DNA of 64,000 bases. It comes from Amycolatopsis suaedae. GTDB taxonomy: Bacteria > Actinomycetota > Actinomycetes > Mycobacteriales > Pseudonocardiaceae. A program made the position numbers and the translations under genes. Below the pieces are notes generated by a model, which saw only the letters and a program-made list of their open reading frames with translations, was not told where the DNA came from and ran no database searches. Below, piece by piece: positions 8,583-16,386 of the stretch; position 1 is the first letter of the stretch, and each line of letters opens with the position of its first letter. The DNA is taken from assembly GCF_004214935.1 (NCBI RefSeq), contig NZ_SFCC01000007.1, positions 62,001-126,000 on the forward strand. The letters run 5' to 3'.

Positions 8583-9239
8583 GTGACCGAGTACCGGCAG
8601 ACCCGTTTCCACATGCCCGAAGGAGCCACCGAGCTCGTGCTGATCCGGCACGGGGAGTCCCGCGCCGCACGCGAGGACTCCCCGTTCCCGCTCGTGGACG
8701 GCCACGCCGACCCGGAGCTGGCCGAAGAGGGTCAGCTGCAGGCCAAGCGGATCGCCGACCGCTTCGGCGGGCAGCACTTCGACGCGCTGTACGTCACGCC
8801 ACTGCGGCGCACCGCGGAGACGGCCGCCCCGCTGGCACAGCGGCTGGGCCTGACCCCGCGGCTGCGTCCGGAGCTGCGGGAGATCCACCTCGGCGACTGG
8901 GAGGGCGGGCTGTTCCGCATCCGGACGGCGCAGGGCCACCCGCTGGCCGTGCGGTGCCGCGCCGAGCAGCGCTGGGAGGTGATCCCGGGCGCGGAGTCCA
9001 ACGACGCGTTCGCCGCCAGGGTGCGCGCGGGCGTCGAGCGGCTGGCCGCCGATCACCCCGGTGAGCGGGTCGCGGTGGTCACCCACGCCGGGGTGATCGC
9101 GCAGGTGTTCGCGCTGGCCAGCGGTTCGACGCCGTTCGCGTTCCTCGGCGCCGACAACGGATCGGTCTCCCAGGTCGTCGTCCACGGTCCACAGTGGACG
9201 CCGCGGCGGTTCAACGACGTGGCTCACCTGGAGGATTGA
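8583..9239 (+). CDS. Histidine phosphatase family protein
   Basis: This 218-residue protein belongs to the phosphoglycerate-mutase-like superfamily. The phosphohistidine motif LIRHGES lies near residue 22, the supporting PLRRTAETA arginine follows, and the second catalytic histidine is in VVTHAGV near residue 163. It probably hydrolyses a small phosphate ester. It starts 14 bases after the imine-reductase-like gene and may share its transcript; its end overlaps the FetB gene by 29 bases tail to tail. Confidence 0.88.
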   Translation: MTEYRQTRFHMPEGATELVLIRHGESRAAREDSPFPLVDGHADPELAEEGQLQAKRIADRFGGQHFDALYVTPLRRTAETAAPLAQRLGLTPRLRPELREIHLGDWEGGLFRIRTAQGHPLAVRCRAEQRWEVIPGAESNDAFAARVRAGVERLAADHPGERVAVVTHAGVIAQVFALASGSTPFAFLGADNGSVSQVVVHGPQWTPRRFNDVAHLED

Positions 9240-9969
9240 GCCTGCCGACCGCGACCAGCTCGACGGTCACCAGCACGGCCAGCGCCTGCGCGGCCAGCAG
9301 CCCGATCAGCACGACCAGCTGTGCCACCCCGGCCTGCACCGGGCTGGCGCCGCCGAGCAGCATGCCGACGTACGCGCCGGGCAGCGTGACCAGGCCGACC
9401 GTGCGGGTCTGGTCCATGCCGGGGATCAGCGCGTGACCGGCCGACGGCCGGCAGATCTCCAGCGCCGCCGAGCGGGGCAGCAGGCCCAGCGCCAGCGCCG
9501 CCTCGTACTCGCCGTGCCGGTTGCGCAGCTCGTCCAGTGCGCGGCGGGCGGCCTGGGACGCCGCGGTCATCGCGCCGCCGATGATGATCCCGGCGATCGG
9601 CACCACCGCGATCGGGCGCCACGGCACGGTTCCGGACACCAGCACCGCGGCGAGCACCGGCGCGACGCCGGCGGCGATGGCGGTGGCCGTCCACGGCAGC
9701 TCGCGCCAGGACCCGACCCGGCGGGCCGCCGTCGCGGCGGCGACGGTGAACATGAACGTGACGAACAGGCCGGTCCACCAGCCCGACCGCAGGATCGCCG
9801 TGATCACCAGCGACACGACGGCCAGCTGGACGACCGCGCGGACGGCGGCCAGCAGCACGTGCCTGCCGTCGCCGAGGCCACCCCGCCAGACCACCACGGC
9901 CGCCAGCACGGCCAGCAGCGCCAGCACGACGGCGAGAACCGGCCCGGCGTTGATCGAAGCTCCGCTCAC
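9211..9969 (-). CDS. fetB: FetB-like ABC transporter permease
   Basis: This is a UPF0014/FetB (YbbM) membrane protein of 252 residues with seven hydrophobic segments. Family marks include RAVVQLAVVSLVI, VPIAGIIIGGAM, LGLLPRSAALEICRPSAGHALIPGMDQTRTVGLVTLPGAYVGMLLGG and AAQALAVLVTVEL. In E. coli FetAB exports iron and helps oxidative-stress resistance. Start is the GTG at 9969; residues read further upstream would lie inside a repeat hairpin. The partner ATPase gene fetA is not adjacent. Confidence 0.85.
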   Translation of the reverse strand: MSGASINAGPVLAVVLALLAVLAAVVVWRGGLGDGRHVLLAAVRAVVQLAVVSLVITAILRSGWWTGLFVTFMFTVAAATAARRVGSWRELPWTATAIAAGVAPVLAAVLVSGTVPWRPIAVVPIAGIIIGGAMTAASQAARRALDELRNRHGEYEAALALGLLPRSAALEICRPSAGHALIPGMDQTRTVGLVTLPGAYVGMLLGGASPVQAGVAQLVVLIGLLAAQALAVLVTVELVAVGRLNPPGEPRR

Positions 9970-10044
9970 CCCAGTGATCCTGGCAGTATCTTCGGCGCTC
10001 TCTCCGTTCGCGCGTCCGGTCGGGTGCGGCGCCAGTCCCGGCCA

Positions 10045-10103
10045 AAGCACGTGAAGGCCACCTTCATTACGTCTCACGTGGTGAAGGTGGCCTTCACGAG
10101 CTT
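10045..10103. repeat. Solo GTGAAGGCCACCTTCA hairpin
   Basis: Two 22-base arms (10051-10072 and 10076-10097) pair around a three-base CTC loop, with flanks AAGCAC/GAGCTT lengthening the stem. It lies just after the stop of the MmpS-like gene, as a terminator would. The same unit occurs at 32755 and in the long elements A to C. Confidence 0.8.
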
Positions 10104-10108
10104 CAGAC

Positions 10109-10615
10109 CTACCCCACGGCGGAGGAGGCCGAGCAGGTCACCAGCTCGCCGGGGGCGGCGGTTCGTTCGGTCACCTGGACGCCGTCCAGCAGGATCCGGC
10201 AGGTCAGGCCGGCGGTGCGGCCGCGGGCGGACAGGCTGTAGTAGCCGCCGCCCTCGCCCGCCGCCCGGTCGAGCGTCCGCGACCACGGCGCCTTCACCGC
10301 CTGCTCCTGCCGGACGTCACCGGCGTGCCCCACATACGTGAGGTCGGCGGCGGGCCCGCCGGTCAGCTCGTAGGTGACCCGCTGCGCCACGGGCGCCGCC
10401 GCCACCGGCACGGCGGCCGGTGGCGGCGGCGCGGGTGGCGGCGGTCCGTCGGCACCCGGCGCGTGCTCCCCCACCGTGACCTGCAGGACGACCGTGCCGG
10501 CCGTGACGGCCACGGCGCCCAGCACCACGACGAACCCGACCCGCAGGCGGGCGGCACGAACATCCGGACGCGGCGTGCTGCGGGGAGTCTCCACCGCGGC
10601 GGGAGCACTCATCAC
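10109..10615 (-). CDS. MmpS-like membrane-anchored protein
   Basis: This 168-residue protein has one N-terminal helix (VGFVVVLGAVAVTAGTVVLQV), a Pro/Ala-rich linker and an extracytoplasmic beta domain. The domain shows the MmpS-family pattern VTYELTG...ADLTYVG...Q......PWSRTL and an expected cysteine pair (LTCRIL, LVTCSA). MmpS proteins in mycobacteria assist MmpL lipid exporters, but no MmpL gene is present here. Starts at GTG 10615 or ATG 10612. Confidence 0.7.
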   Translation of the reverse strand: MMSAPAAVETPRSTPRPDVRAARLRVGFVVVLGAVAVTAGTVVLQVTVGEHAPGADGPPPPAPPPPAAVPVAAAPVAQRVTYELTGGPAADLTYVGHAGDVRQEQAVKAPWSRTLDRAAGEGGGYYSLSARGRTAGLTCRILLDGVQVTERTAAPGELVTCSASSAVG

Positions 10616-10737
10616 GAGATCTTCTCTCCGGGCTCGCGCGCCTCCAGCAAGCGCGTTGGCTGGTAGTCGCCCGCACCAGGACCACCGTTACCACACCACG
10701 CCCTGAGGTTGAATTTTCACTCTTCCGGGTGCATTAG

Positions 10738-11661
10738 TCAGCTACGGTCCGCATTGGCGCCGGTGAGGACGGTAGCGATCACCTCGCCGGGCAGGTCGTG
10801 CACGGCGACGGCCGCCAGCCCCGCGGCCCCGGCGGGTTCGAGCAGGACGCCCAGCGTGTCGGCGGCCAGCGCCATCGCCGCGCGAATGGCGTCGTTGTCC
10901 ACGAGCACGACGTCGTCGGCGAGCGCGGTCAGCCGCCGGACGGCCTCCGGGACCGGCCGGGTGATGGCGATCCCGGCGGCGAACGGATCGAACTCCTCGG
11001 CCACCACGAGCCTGCCCGCCCGCCAGCTGCGTTCCATGCTCGGCGCGCCGGCCGCGCACACGCCGACGATCCGGATGGACGGGTCGTGGGCCTTGATCCA
11101 GCGCGCGACCCCGGAGATCAGTGCCGCGTCGCCGACCGGCAGCACCACCGTGTCGAACCCGCCTCCGGCAAGCAGTTCGACGCCGATACTGCCCGACCCC
11201 TCGGCGATCGCCGGCTCCCTGCCGTCGATCACCAGCCGGGTGTCCGGGTTGGCCGCGGCGAACTCCTCGACACGCACCCGCGGGTCGTCCGGCACCCGGT
11301 GCACGGTCGCGCCCAGCTGGGTCATCCTGGCGATCTTCACCGCCGCCGTGTCGTCGCGGACGAACACCGTCGCCTGGTGGCCGTATTTCCGCGCGGCGTA
11401 GGCGAGCCCCTGCCCGAAGTTGCCGGCCGAGGCACACACCAGCCTGCTGCCGGCGGGAAGGTCACGCGCGTAGAAGTCGGTTCCCCTGCCCTTGAAACTG
11501 CGTAACGGGTTCAGCGTCTCCACCTTGGTCAGCACGCTGCGGCCGAGGCGCGCGGCGAGCTGCTCGTCGACGTACTGCGGGGTGCCGCGGAACACCGGGT
11601 CGATCACGGTGGCGGCCTCGGCGATGCGGTCCAGATCCAGATCCAGGTCAACGGAAGTCAT
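10738..11661 (-). CDS. PLP-dependent threonine dehydratase-like enzyme
   Basis: This fold-type II PLP enzyme has 307 residues. The PLP lysine is in LRSFKGRGTD, followed by ASAGNFGQGLAYAAR (phosphate and substrate loop) and LTGAN near the C-terminus. The glycine loop is altered to PVGDAALISGVA rather than the usual GGGGL, so the substrate may differ from threonine/serine. Start at ATG 11661. It is divergent from an Lrp regulator, a classic arrangement for amino-acid catabolism. Confidence 0.85.
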   Translation of the reverse strand: MTSVDLDLDLDRIAEAATVIDPVFRGTPQYVDEQLAARLGRSVLTKVETLNPLRSFKGRGTDFYARDLPAGSRLVCASAGNFGQGLAYAARKYGHQATVFVRDDTAAVKIARMTQLGATVHRVPDDPRVRVEEFAAANPDTRLVIDGREPAIAEGSGSIGVELLAGGGFDTVVLPVGDAALISGVARWIKAHDPSIRIVGVCAAGAPSMERSWRAGRLVVAEEFDPFAAGIAITRPVPEAVRRLTALADDVVLVDNDAIRAAMALAADTLGVLLEPAGAAGLAAVAVHDLPGEVIATVLTGANADRS

Positions 11662-11715
11662 GCCGCTGACGGTATGCCGGTGACCCCGGGCGCCGATTGA
11701 AACTTTTCCCGCCCG

Positions 11716-11734
11716 CACGCAAGATTCTTGCGTG
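11716..11734. promoter_or_regulatory. Perfect 19-bp palindrome, likely Lrp operator
   Basis: CACGCAAGA-T-TCTTGCGTG is a perfect inverted repeat between the divergent dehydratase and Lrp genes. The Lrp GTG start (11732-11734) lies within it and no Shine-Dalgarno sequence precedes it, so the mRNA may be leaderless and the site autoregulatory. Confidence 0.65.
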
Positions 11735-12193
11735 CTACCACTCGACGAGCTGGACCGAAGGCTGCTGCGCCTGCTGCAGGACGACTCCGGCCGCACCCTG
11801 CACGACCTCGGCGAGCGGGTGGGGCTGTCGGCGAGCGCCGTGCAGCGCCGGATCACCCGCTACCGGGCCGACGGTCTGCTGGTCCGGCAGATCGCCGTAC
11901 TCGACCCCGCCACACTGGGCAGCATGTCGGCGATCGCGCTGGTCGCCCTGGACCGGGAGTCGGCCGACCACCACCGCGAGTTCCGCGAGCGCATGCTGGC
12001 CGAGCCCGGCGTGCAGCAGTGCTTCAGCATCGTCGGCCAGTGGGACTACCTGGTCGTCCTGGTGGCGCCGGGCATCCCGGAGTACCGGGCGCTGGCCGAG
12101 CGGCTGTTCCTGACCGCGGGCAACATCCGGCGCTACGAGACCCTGCCCACCTACGAGGTGGTGAAACGCGGGCTCGACCTGCCACTCGACTGA
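11732..12193 (+). CDS. Lrp/AsnC family transcriptional regulator
   Basis: This 153-residue protein has the family's N-terminal helix-turn-helix (LDELDRRLLRLLQDDSGRTLHDLGERVGLSASAVQRRITRY) and a C-terminal RAM ligand-binding domain (VQQCFSIVGQWDYLVVLV). It is expected to sense an amino acid and control the divergent PLP dehydratase gene through the palindrome that overlaps its own start. Confidence 0.93.
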   Translation: MLPLDELDRRLLRLLQDDSGRTLHDLGERVGLSASAVQRRITRYRADGLLVRQIAVLDPATLGSMSAIALVALDRESADHHREFRERMLAEPGVQQCFSIVGQWDYLVVLVAPGIPEYRALAERLFLTAGNIRRYETLPTYEVVKRGLDLPLD

Positions 12194-12198
12194 GCCAG

Positions 12199-12252
12199 TT
12201 GACATGCAGCCGTCCGGCTGCCTATCGTGGAAATGCAGCCGAACGGCTGCAT
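12199..12252 (+). promoter_or_regulatory. ArsR promoter with two operators
   Basis: TTGACA (12199-12204) and TATCGT (12223-12228) are spaced by 18 bases. Two inverted repeats, ATGCAGCCG-TC-CGGCTGCCT (12204-12223, between -35 and -10) and ATGCAGCCG-AA-CGGCTGCAT (12233-12252), lie 29 bases apart. Binding by the encoded ArsR protein would block transcription. Confidence 0.8.
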
Positions 12253-12264
12253 GTTTGGAGTGAG

Positions 12265-13071
12265 ATGGACGAGGTGTTCAAGGCACTGGCCGACCCCAGC
12301 CGCCGCCGGCTGCTGGACAGCCTGAACGCACGCAACGGCCAGAGCCTGCGCGAGCTGTGTTCCGAGCTGGACATGGCCCGCCAGTCGGTCAGCAAGCACC
12401 TGGCGGTGCTGATCGACGCCGGCGTCGTCACCACCGTGCGGCGGGGCAGGGAGAAGCTGCACTACCTCAACGCCGAGCCCATCAACGCCATCGCAGACCG
12501 CTGGATCCACCGGTACGACCGCGGGCGGGTGCACGCACTCGCCGACCTCAAGACCGCATTGGAGCACCACCCCATGAGCAGTCCCGAGTTCGTCTACACC
12601 ACCTACATCCGCACCACGCCGGAAACGCTCTGGCGCGCGCTGACCGAACCCGCGTTCACGTTGCGGTACTGGGGTGCCGAGCTGAAGTCCGACTGGCAGC
12701 CCGGCTCCCCGCTGCTGTGGCGTACCGGCGCCGACGGCCCGCTGGAGGACCTCGGCCAGGTCGTCCTGGAGGCCGACCCGCCGCGGCGGCTGGCCTACAC
12801 CTGGCACGGGTTCCAGCCGGACCACGCGGAGTTCTTCGGCTGGTCGCAGGAGAAACTGGCCGAGGCTCAGAAGGAACGCCGGTCGAAGGTCAGCTTCGAC
12901 ATCACCCCGCACGGCGAGAACGCCGTACGGCTGCGGGTCACCCACGACGACTTCGACCCCGGCGGCATGATGTACGAGGCCATCAGCGGGAACCTGCCAC
13001 CCAGCGGTGGCTGGCCGGAGCTGCTGGCCGACCTGAAGACGCTGCTGGAGACGGATAAAGCGACCGTCTAG
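12265..13071 (+). CDS. ArsR-type regulator fused to AHSA1/SRPBCC domain
   Basis: Residues 1-95 form an ArsR winged helix (MDEVFKALADPSRRRLLDSL, MARQSVSKHLAVL, wing VTTVRRGREKLHYLN). Residues about 105-268 form an AHSA1/START-like hydrophobic-pocket domain (FVYTTYIRTTPETLWRALTEPAFTLRYWG, and GGWPELLADLKTLLE). These domains are usually encoded by two adjacent genes; here one frame spans both, 268 residues in all, though an internal ATG before SSPEFVY remains. The ATG at 12265 follows TGGAGTGAG. It is probably autoregulated through the two upstream palindromes. Its stop overlaps the convergent dehydratase gene by four bases. Confidence 0.88.
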   Translation: MDEVFKALADPSRRRLLDSLNARNGQSLRELCSELDMARQSVSKHLAVLIDAGVVTTVRRGREKLHYLNAEPINAIADRWIHRYDRGRVHALADLKTALEHHPMSSPEFVYTTYIRTTPETLWRALTEPAFTLRYWGAELKSDWQPGSPLLWRTGADGPLEDLGQVVLEADPPRRLAYTWHGFQPDHAEFFGWSQEKLAEAQKERRSKVSFDITPHGENAVRLRVTHDDFDPGGMMYEAISGNLPPSGGWPELLADLKTLLETDKATV

Positions 13072-13991
13072 GGAGCGTTACCGCCGGAGAGCACCAGGAC
13101 CGTCGGCCCGCTCTCCGGCGGGCCGACGACCCCGGCACGCAACGCGGCGAGGCCCACCGCCGCGGACGGCTCGACCACGAGCTTGGTGGCGTCGGACAGG
13201 TGGCGCCAGGCCGACTCGATGTCCTCCTCCGCCACCTCGACGACGTCGTCGACCAGCCGCTGGACGTGCGCGAGCGGCAGCGCGCTGGTGATCGGCGCGG
13301 TCAGCCCGTCGGCCAGCGTCGGCACCCGGCGCAGCGGTACCGGCTCACCGGCCCGCAACGCCAGCGCGACGGCGTTGGACCGGGCAGGCTCGACGCCGAC
13401 GATCCGCGCCGACGGTGCCAGCTCCCGCACCGCGGCCGCGACCCCGCTGAGCAGCCCGCCACCCCCGACCGGCACGAGCACCAGGCCGGGAGCGGGACCG
13501 TCCTCGGCCAGTTCGAGGCCGACCGTGCCCTGACCGGCCATCACCTCGGGCAGGTCGAACGGGTGCACCACCGGGAAGCCATGGCGCTCGGCCAGCTCCG
13601 CGCAGGTGCCGAGCAGGTCCTCGGTGCGGGTGATCTCACCGCCGTACCGCCGCACGTTGTCCACCTTGGACGCGGGCGCGTCGGGCGGCATCGCCATCAG
13701 CACCCGCACCCCCAGCCGCTTGCCCGCGTAGGACAGCGCGGCGGCGTGGTTACCGGCGGAGAAGCCCACGACGCCTTCCGGCAGGGTGCCCCGCTCCCGC
13801 CAGGTGAGCAGCGTGTTCAGCGCGCCGCGGACCTTGAAACTCGCGGTGTGCTGGAGGTTTTCCGGTTTCAGCAGCACCCGGCCGCCGACCTCGGCGGACA
13901 GGCGTTCGTTGTCGAGCAGCGGGGTGCGCAGCACCAGCCCGTCGAGGCGGGCGGCGGCCTTGCGGATGTCGTCGAGATCGAGCAGTCGCAC
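13068..13991 (-). CDS. Threonine/serine dehydratase (PLP fold II)
   Basis: This 307-residue enzyme converts threonine or serine to a 2-oxo acid and ammonia, as judged by the family. The PLP lysine is in TASFKVRGALNTL, the asparagine loop is FSAGNHAAALSYA and the phosphate-binding glycine loop is PVGGGGLLSG. No C-terminal ACT regulatory domain is present, so it resembles catabolic forms. The first 13 codons and the upstream promoter region are duplicated at 14693-14832. Confidence 0.9.
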   Translation of the reverse strand: MRLLDLDDIRKAAARLDGLVLRTPLLDNERLSAEVGGRVLLKPENLQHTASFKVRGALNTLLTWRERGTLPEGVVGFSAGNHAAALSYAGKRLGVRVLMAMPPDAPASKVDNVRRYGGEITRTEDLLGTCAELAERHGFPVVHPFDLPEVMAGQGTVGLELAEDGPAPGLVLVPVGGGGLLSGVAAAVRELAPSARIVGVEPARSNAVALALRAGEPVPLRRVPTLADGLTAPITSALPLAHVQRLVDDVVEVAEEDIESAWRHLSDATKLVVEPSAAVGLAALRAGVVGPPESGPTVLVLSGGNAP

Positions 13992-14092
13992 CCCGCGACC
14001 CTAACCACGGCGATTGTCGGTGGTCCACGCGAGAATAGGTCCGTGTACCGCGAGATCCAGCCACCCGCGGCACGGGCAGGCGTCGTGCGCTG
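13952..14092. repeat. 140-bp direct repeat, left copy
   Basis: This covers the dehydratase 5' end, its upstream region and the first 16 codons of the AraC gene. It matches 14693-14832 with about six substitutions and one single-base gap. The two copies flank the acetyltransferase gene. Confidence 0.9.
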
Positions 14093-14165
14093 GCGGACAC
14101 CAGAGCCGGTGCCGCACGTCAGTGAGCCGACAAGGCCGGCTGAGGCCGGTAACGCACGAGCCTGA
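14043..14165 (+). pseudogene. Truncated AraC-gene 5' copy
   Basis: GTG at 14043 begins VYREIQPPAARAGVVRW, the first codons of the intact AraC gene at 14783, then diverges after the repeat and stops at 14165. It has no DNA-binding domain and is a duplication remnant. Confidence 0.75.
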
Positions 14166-14186
14166 CGGCTGCGGCAGAGTGGCGTC

Positions 14187-14618
14187 ATGGAGATCCGAGC
14201 GGCCGAACCCGCCGACGCCACCGCACTGGAACCGCTGTTCACGCAGTGGGGACACCCACTCGAGCCCGGGGACGTGACGGTGCAGGTGCGGCGGTGGCGC
14301 GATACTCCGCGCGCGAAACTCCGCGTCGCCGTGATCGACGGCGAGATCGCGGGCATGGCGGCGATCGCCGCGGTTCCGCGACTCGGCGAGGTGGGTTACT
14401 CGGCGAAACTGACCGGGCTCGTGGTCGGCGACCGTCACCGCCGCCGCGGCGTGGGGCGCGCACTGCTCGACGACGTGACCGCGCTGGCCGCGAACTGGGG
14501 CTGCGACCGGATCGAGCTAACGTCGTCGCGTATCCGCGATGCGGCACACGCCTTCTACGTGGCGCTCGGTTACCGGGAGACGTCGGCCGAGCAGGCGAGG
14601 TATGTCCGGGCACTCTGA
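14187..14618 (+). CDS. GNAT-family N-acetyltransferase
   Basis: This 143-residue single-domain GNAT has the acetyl-CoA loop HRRRGVGRALLDDV at about residues 87-100 and the C-terminal HAFYVALGYRETS. Start ATG at 14187. It sits in the about 600-bp segment between two 140-bp direct repeats, so it appears to be an insertion between the dehydratase and AraC genes. The substrate is unknown. Confidence 0.85.
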   Translation: MEIRAAEPADATALEPLFTQWGHPLEPGDVTVQVRRWRDTPRAKLRVAVIDGEIAGMAAIAAVPRLGEVGYSAKLTGLVVGDRHRRRGVGRALLDDVTALAANWGCDRIELTSSRIRDAAHAFYVALGYRETSAEQARYVRAL

Positions 14619-14636
14619 CTCACGACACTAGTGTCC

Positions 14637-14700
14637 CTAGCCGTCCGAGTCGGCGCCGCGTCGCTCCTCGACGGGGAAGCACACCAGGCCGACGGCAGCC
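14637..14700 (-). pseudogene. Remnant resembling a FGGY kinase C-terminus
   Basis: Read on the minus strand, this gives a tail VGLVCFPVEERRGADSDG and stop. It aligns without gaps to the last codons of the sugar kinase ending at 28752 (LVHFLAEEQRRADADG and stop). About 50 of 64 bases are identical by eye. No other part of a kinase gene is present nearby. Confidence 0.5.
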
Positions 14701-14832
14701 TTGCGGATGTCGTCGAGATCGAGCAGTCGCACTCCGCGACCTGACCACGGCGATTGTCGGTGGTCCACGCGAGAATGGGTCCGTGTACCGCGAGATCCAG
14801 CCACCCGCGGCGCTGGCAGGCGTCGTGCGCTG
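14693..14832. repeat. 140-bp direct repeat, right copy
   Basis: Partner of 13952-14092, offset by 740-741 bases. The right copy holds the functional start of the AraC gene; the left copy holds the functional start of the dehydratase. Confidence 0.9.
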
Positions 14833-15490
14833 CCTCTGGCAGGCCGATCGACCGGCCGGCAAGCTGATCGTGCCGGACGGCTGCATCGACCTGATCGTCG
14901 GGCCGGACCGGGCGTTCGTCGCCGGGCCGGACACCGGGCCGTGGCTCACCAACCGCGGGGGGCCGCTGCACGCCTTCCGGTTCCACCCCGGTGCGGCGCC
15001 GCGGGTGCTGGGCGTACCCGCCGACGAGCTGGCCGATCAGCGGATCGACCTCGCCGACCTGTGGGGCCGGGCGGTCGCGGACCGGCTGGTGGAACGGCCC
15101 GCGGACGCCGCCGCCGTGGTGGCCCGCCGCGTCCACGGGACCAGGGACCACGCACTCGATCATGTGCTGGCCCGGCTCGACGCCGGGGTCCGGGTCGGCA
15201 CGGCGGCCGACGAAGCCGGACTGAGCGCGCGGCAGCTGCGCCGCCGGTTCACCGCGGCCGTCGGTTACGGGCCCGCCATCTACCTGCGCGTGGCCCGGCT
15301 GCAGCGGGCACTGGAGCTGGCGCCGCATGTCGGCGACCTGGCGCGGCTGGCCGCCGAGGCCGGTTACGCCGACCAGCCGCATCTGAACCGGGACTGCCGG
15401 GAGCTGACCGGTCAGACCCCCGCCCGGTTCCTCGGTGACCGTTTCGTCCAAGCCGCCGCGCCACGGGCACGCCTAGCGTTGCCGGCATGA
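14783..15490 (+). CDS. AraC-family transcriptional regulator
   Basis: This 235-residue protein has a DUF6597-like N-terminal domain (IVPDGCIDLIVGPD...AFRFHPGAAPRVLGVPADEL) and a C-terminal AraC double helix-turn-helix (AADEAGLSARQLRRRFTAAVGYGPAIYLRVARLQRAL...DLARLAAEAGYADQPHLNRDCRELTGQTPARFL). Start is GTG at 14783. Its stop overlaps the next gene as ATGA, so the two are coupled. The upstream region was shared with the dehydratase before the acetyltransferase insertion. Confidence 0.9.
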   Translation: MYREIQPPAALAGVVRCLWQADRPAGKLIVPDGCIDLIVGPDRAFVAGPDTGPWLTNRGGPLHAFRFHPGAAPRVLGVPADELADQRIDLADLWGRAVADRLVERPADAAAVVARRVHGTRDHALDHVLARLDAGVRVGTAADEAGLSARQLRRRFTAAVGYGPAIYLRVARLQRALELAPHVGDLARLAAEAGYADQPHLNRDCRELTGQTPARFLGDRFVQAAAPRARLALPA

Positions 15491-16371
15491 GCACACTCAC
15501 CGACACCCGGCGGTTCCTGTCCACCCACGCCCGGCTGCTCGAGCGCAGGCTCGCCGGGCTGCTGCTCGACGACGGCGGCCCCGCCGAGGCAGGCGCGGTG
15601 CTCGACGTCCTGGCCGGCTACCGCAATCCCGACGGCGGACTGGGCCACGCGCTCGAACCGGACGTCCGGGCCCCGGACAGCCAGCCGCTCGCCGTGGACT
15701 TCGCACTGGAGGTGGTGGACCAGATCCTGGACTCCCCCGCCGGCACCGGCGTGCGCGAGCGGGCCCGGGAGTTCGCCGCCGGTCTGGTGCCCTACCTGGA
15801 GTCGGTCACGACGGCCGACGGTGGCCTGCCCATCGTGCTGCCGTCCGTCACGCGGTATCCGAGGGCCGATCACTGGGGTGACGGCGTGTTCGGCGCCGGG
15901 CTCAACCCCACGGCCGGCATCCTCGCCCGGCTGCGGCGGCTGGAGGTCGGCGGTCCGTGGCTGGAGCGGGCCGGGAAGTTCTGCCGGGCCGAGGCCGACC
16001 GGGCACTAGACGGTGAACTGGACGCGCACACGGCGTTGAACGTCCTGCGGTTCCTGGAATCCGACGGCGACACCGCCGGCGTCGAACGGCTGAGTGAGCG
16101 GATCGGCGAGCTGACGCTGTTCCACCTCTACCCCGGGCCGGGCTACGGGCTCACCCCGCTGGACTTCGCCCCGCACCCGGACGACCCGCGCCGCCGGCTC
16201 TTCCCCGCCGACGCCGTCGACGCGCATCTGGACGTACTGGCCGCGGCCCGGGAGGACGACGGCGGCTGGCCCGTGCCGTGGACACCGCCGGGACCGGCTG
16301 CTCTGGCCGAGTGGCGGGGCGTCGTCACGCTGCGCGCCGCCGTGGTGCTGAGGGCCAACGCACGGGGATGA
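15487..16371 (+). CDS. Predicted alpha-toroid (prenyltransferase/squalene cyclase-like) protein
   Basis: No precise family could be named for this 294-residue protein. It carries repeated QxxDGG-like patterns (YRNPDGGLGHALEPD, TTADGGLPIVLP, REDDGGWPVPW) characteristic of the alpha/alpha toroid fold of terpene cyclases and prenyltransferases. It lacks an obvious DxDD catalytic motif and signal peptide, so it is probably not a classical cyclase. It is translationally coupled to the AraC gene (ATGA), suggesting that the regulator governs it. Confidence 0.6.
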   Translation: MSTLTDTRRFLSTHARLLERRLAGLLLDDGGPAEAGAVLDVLAGYRNPDGGLGHALEPDVRAPDSQPLAVDFALEVVDQILDSPAGTGVRERAREFAAGLVPYLESVTTADGGLPIVLPSVTRYPRADHWGDGVFGAGLNPTAGILARLRRLEVGGPWLERAGKFCRAEADRALDGELDAHTALNVLRFLESDGDTAGVERLSERIGELTLFHLYPGPGYGLTPLDFAPHPDDPRRRLFPADAVDAHLDVLAAAREDDGGWPVPWTPPGPAALAEWRGVVTLRAAVVLRANARG

Positions 16372-16386
16372 GCCGGCACAGCGGCG

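Noticed and set aside
10738..13991. The two PLP dehydratase genes as a tandem duplication
   Set aside because: They share only the general fold; the phosphate loops and lengths of spacer differ, and each has its own divergent regulator, so they are old paralogues.
14570..15451. 293-codon minus-strand frame opposite the AraC gene
   Set aside because: It is the antisense shadow of a clear AraC coding frame and lacks any domain.
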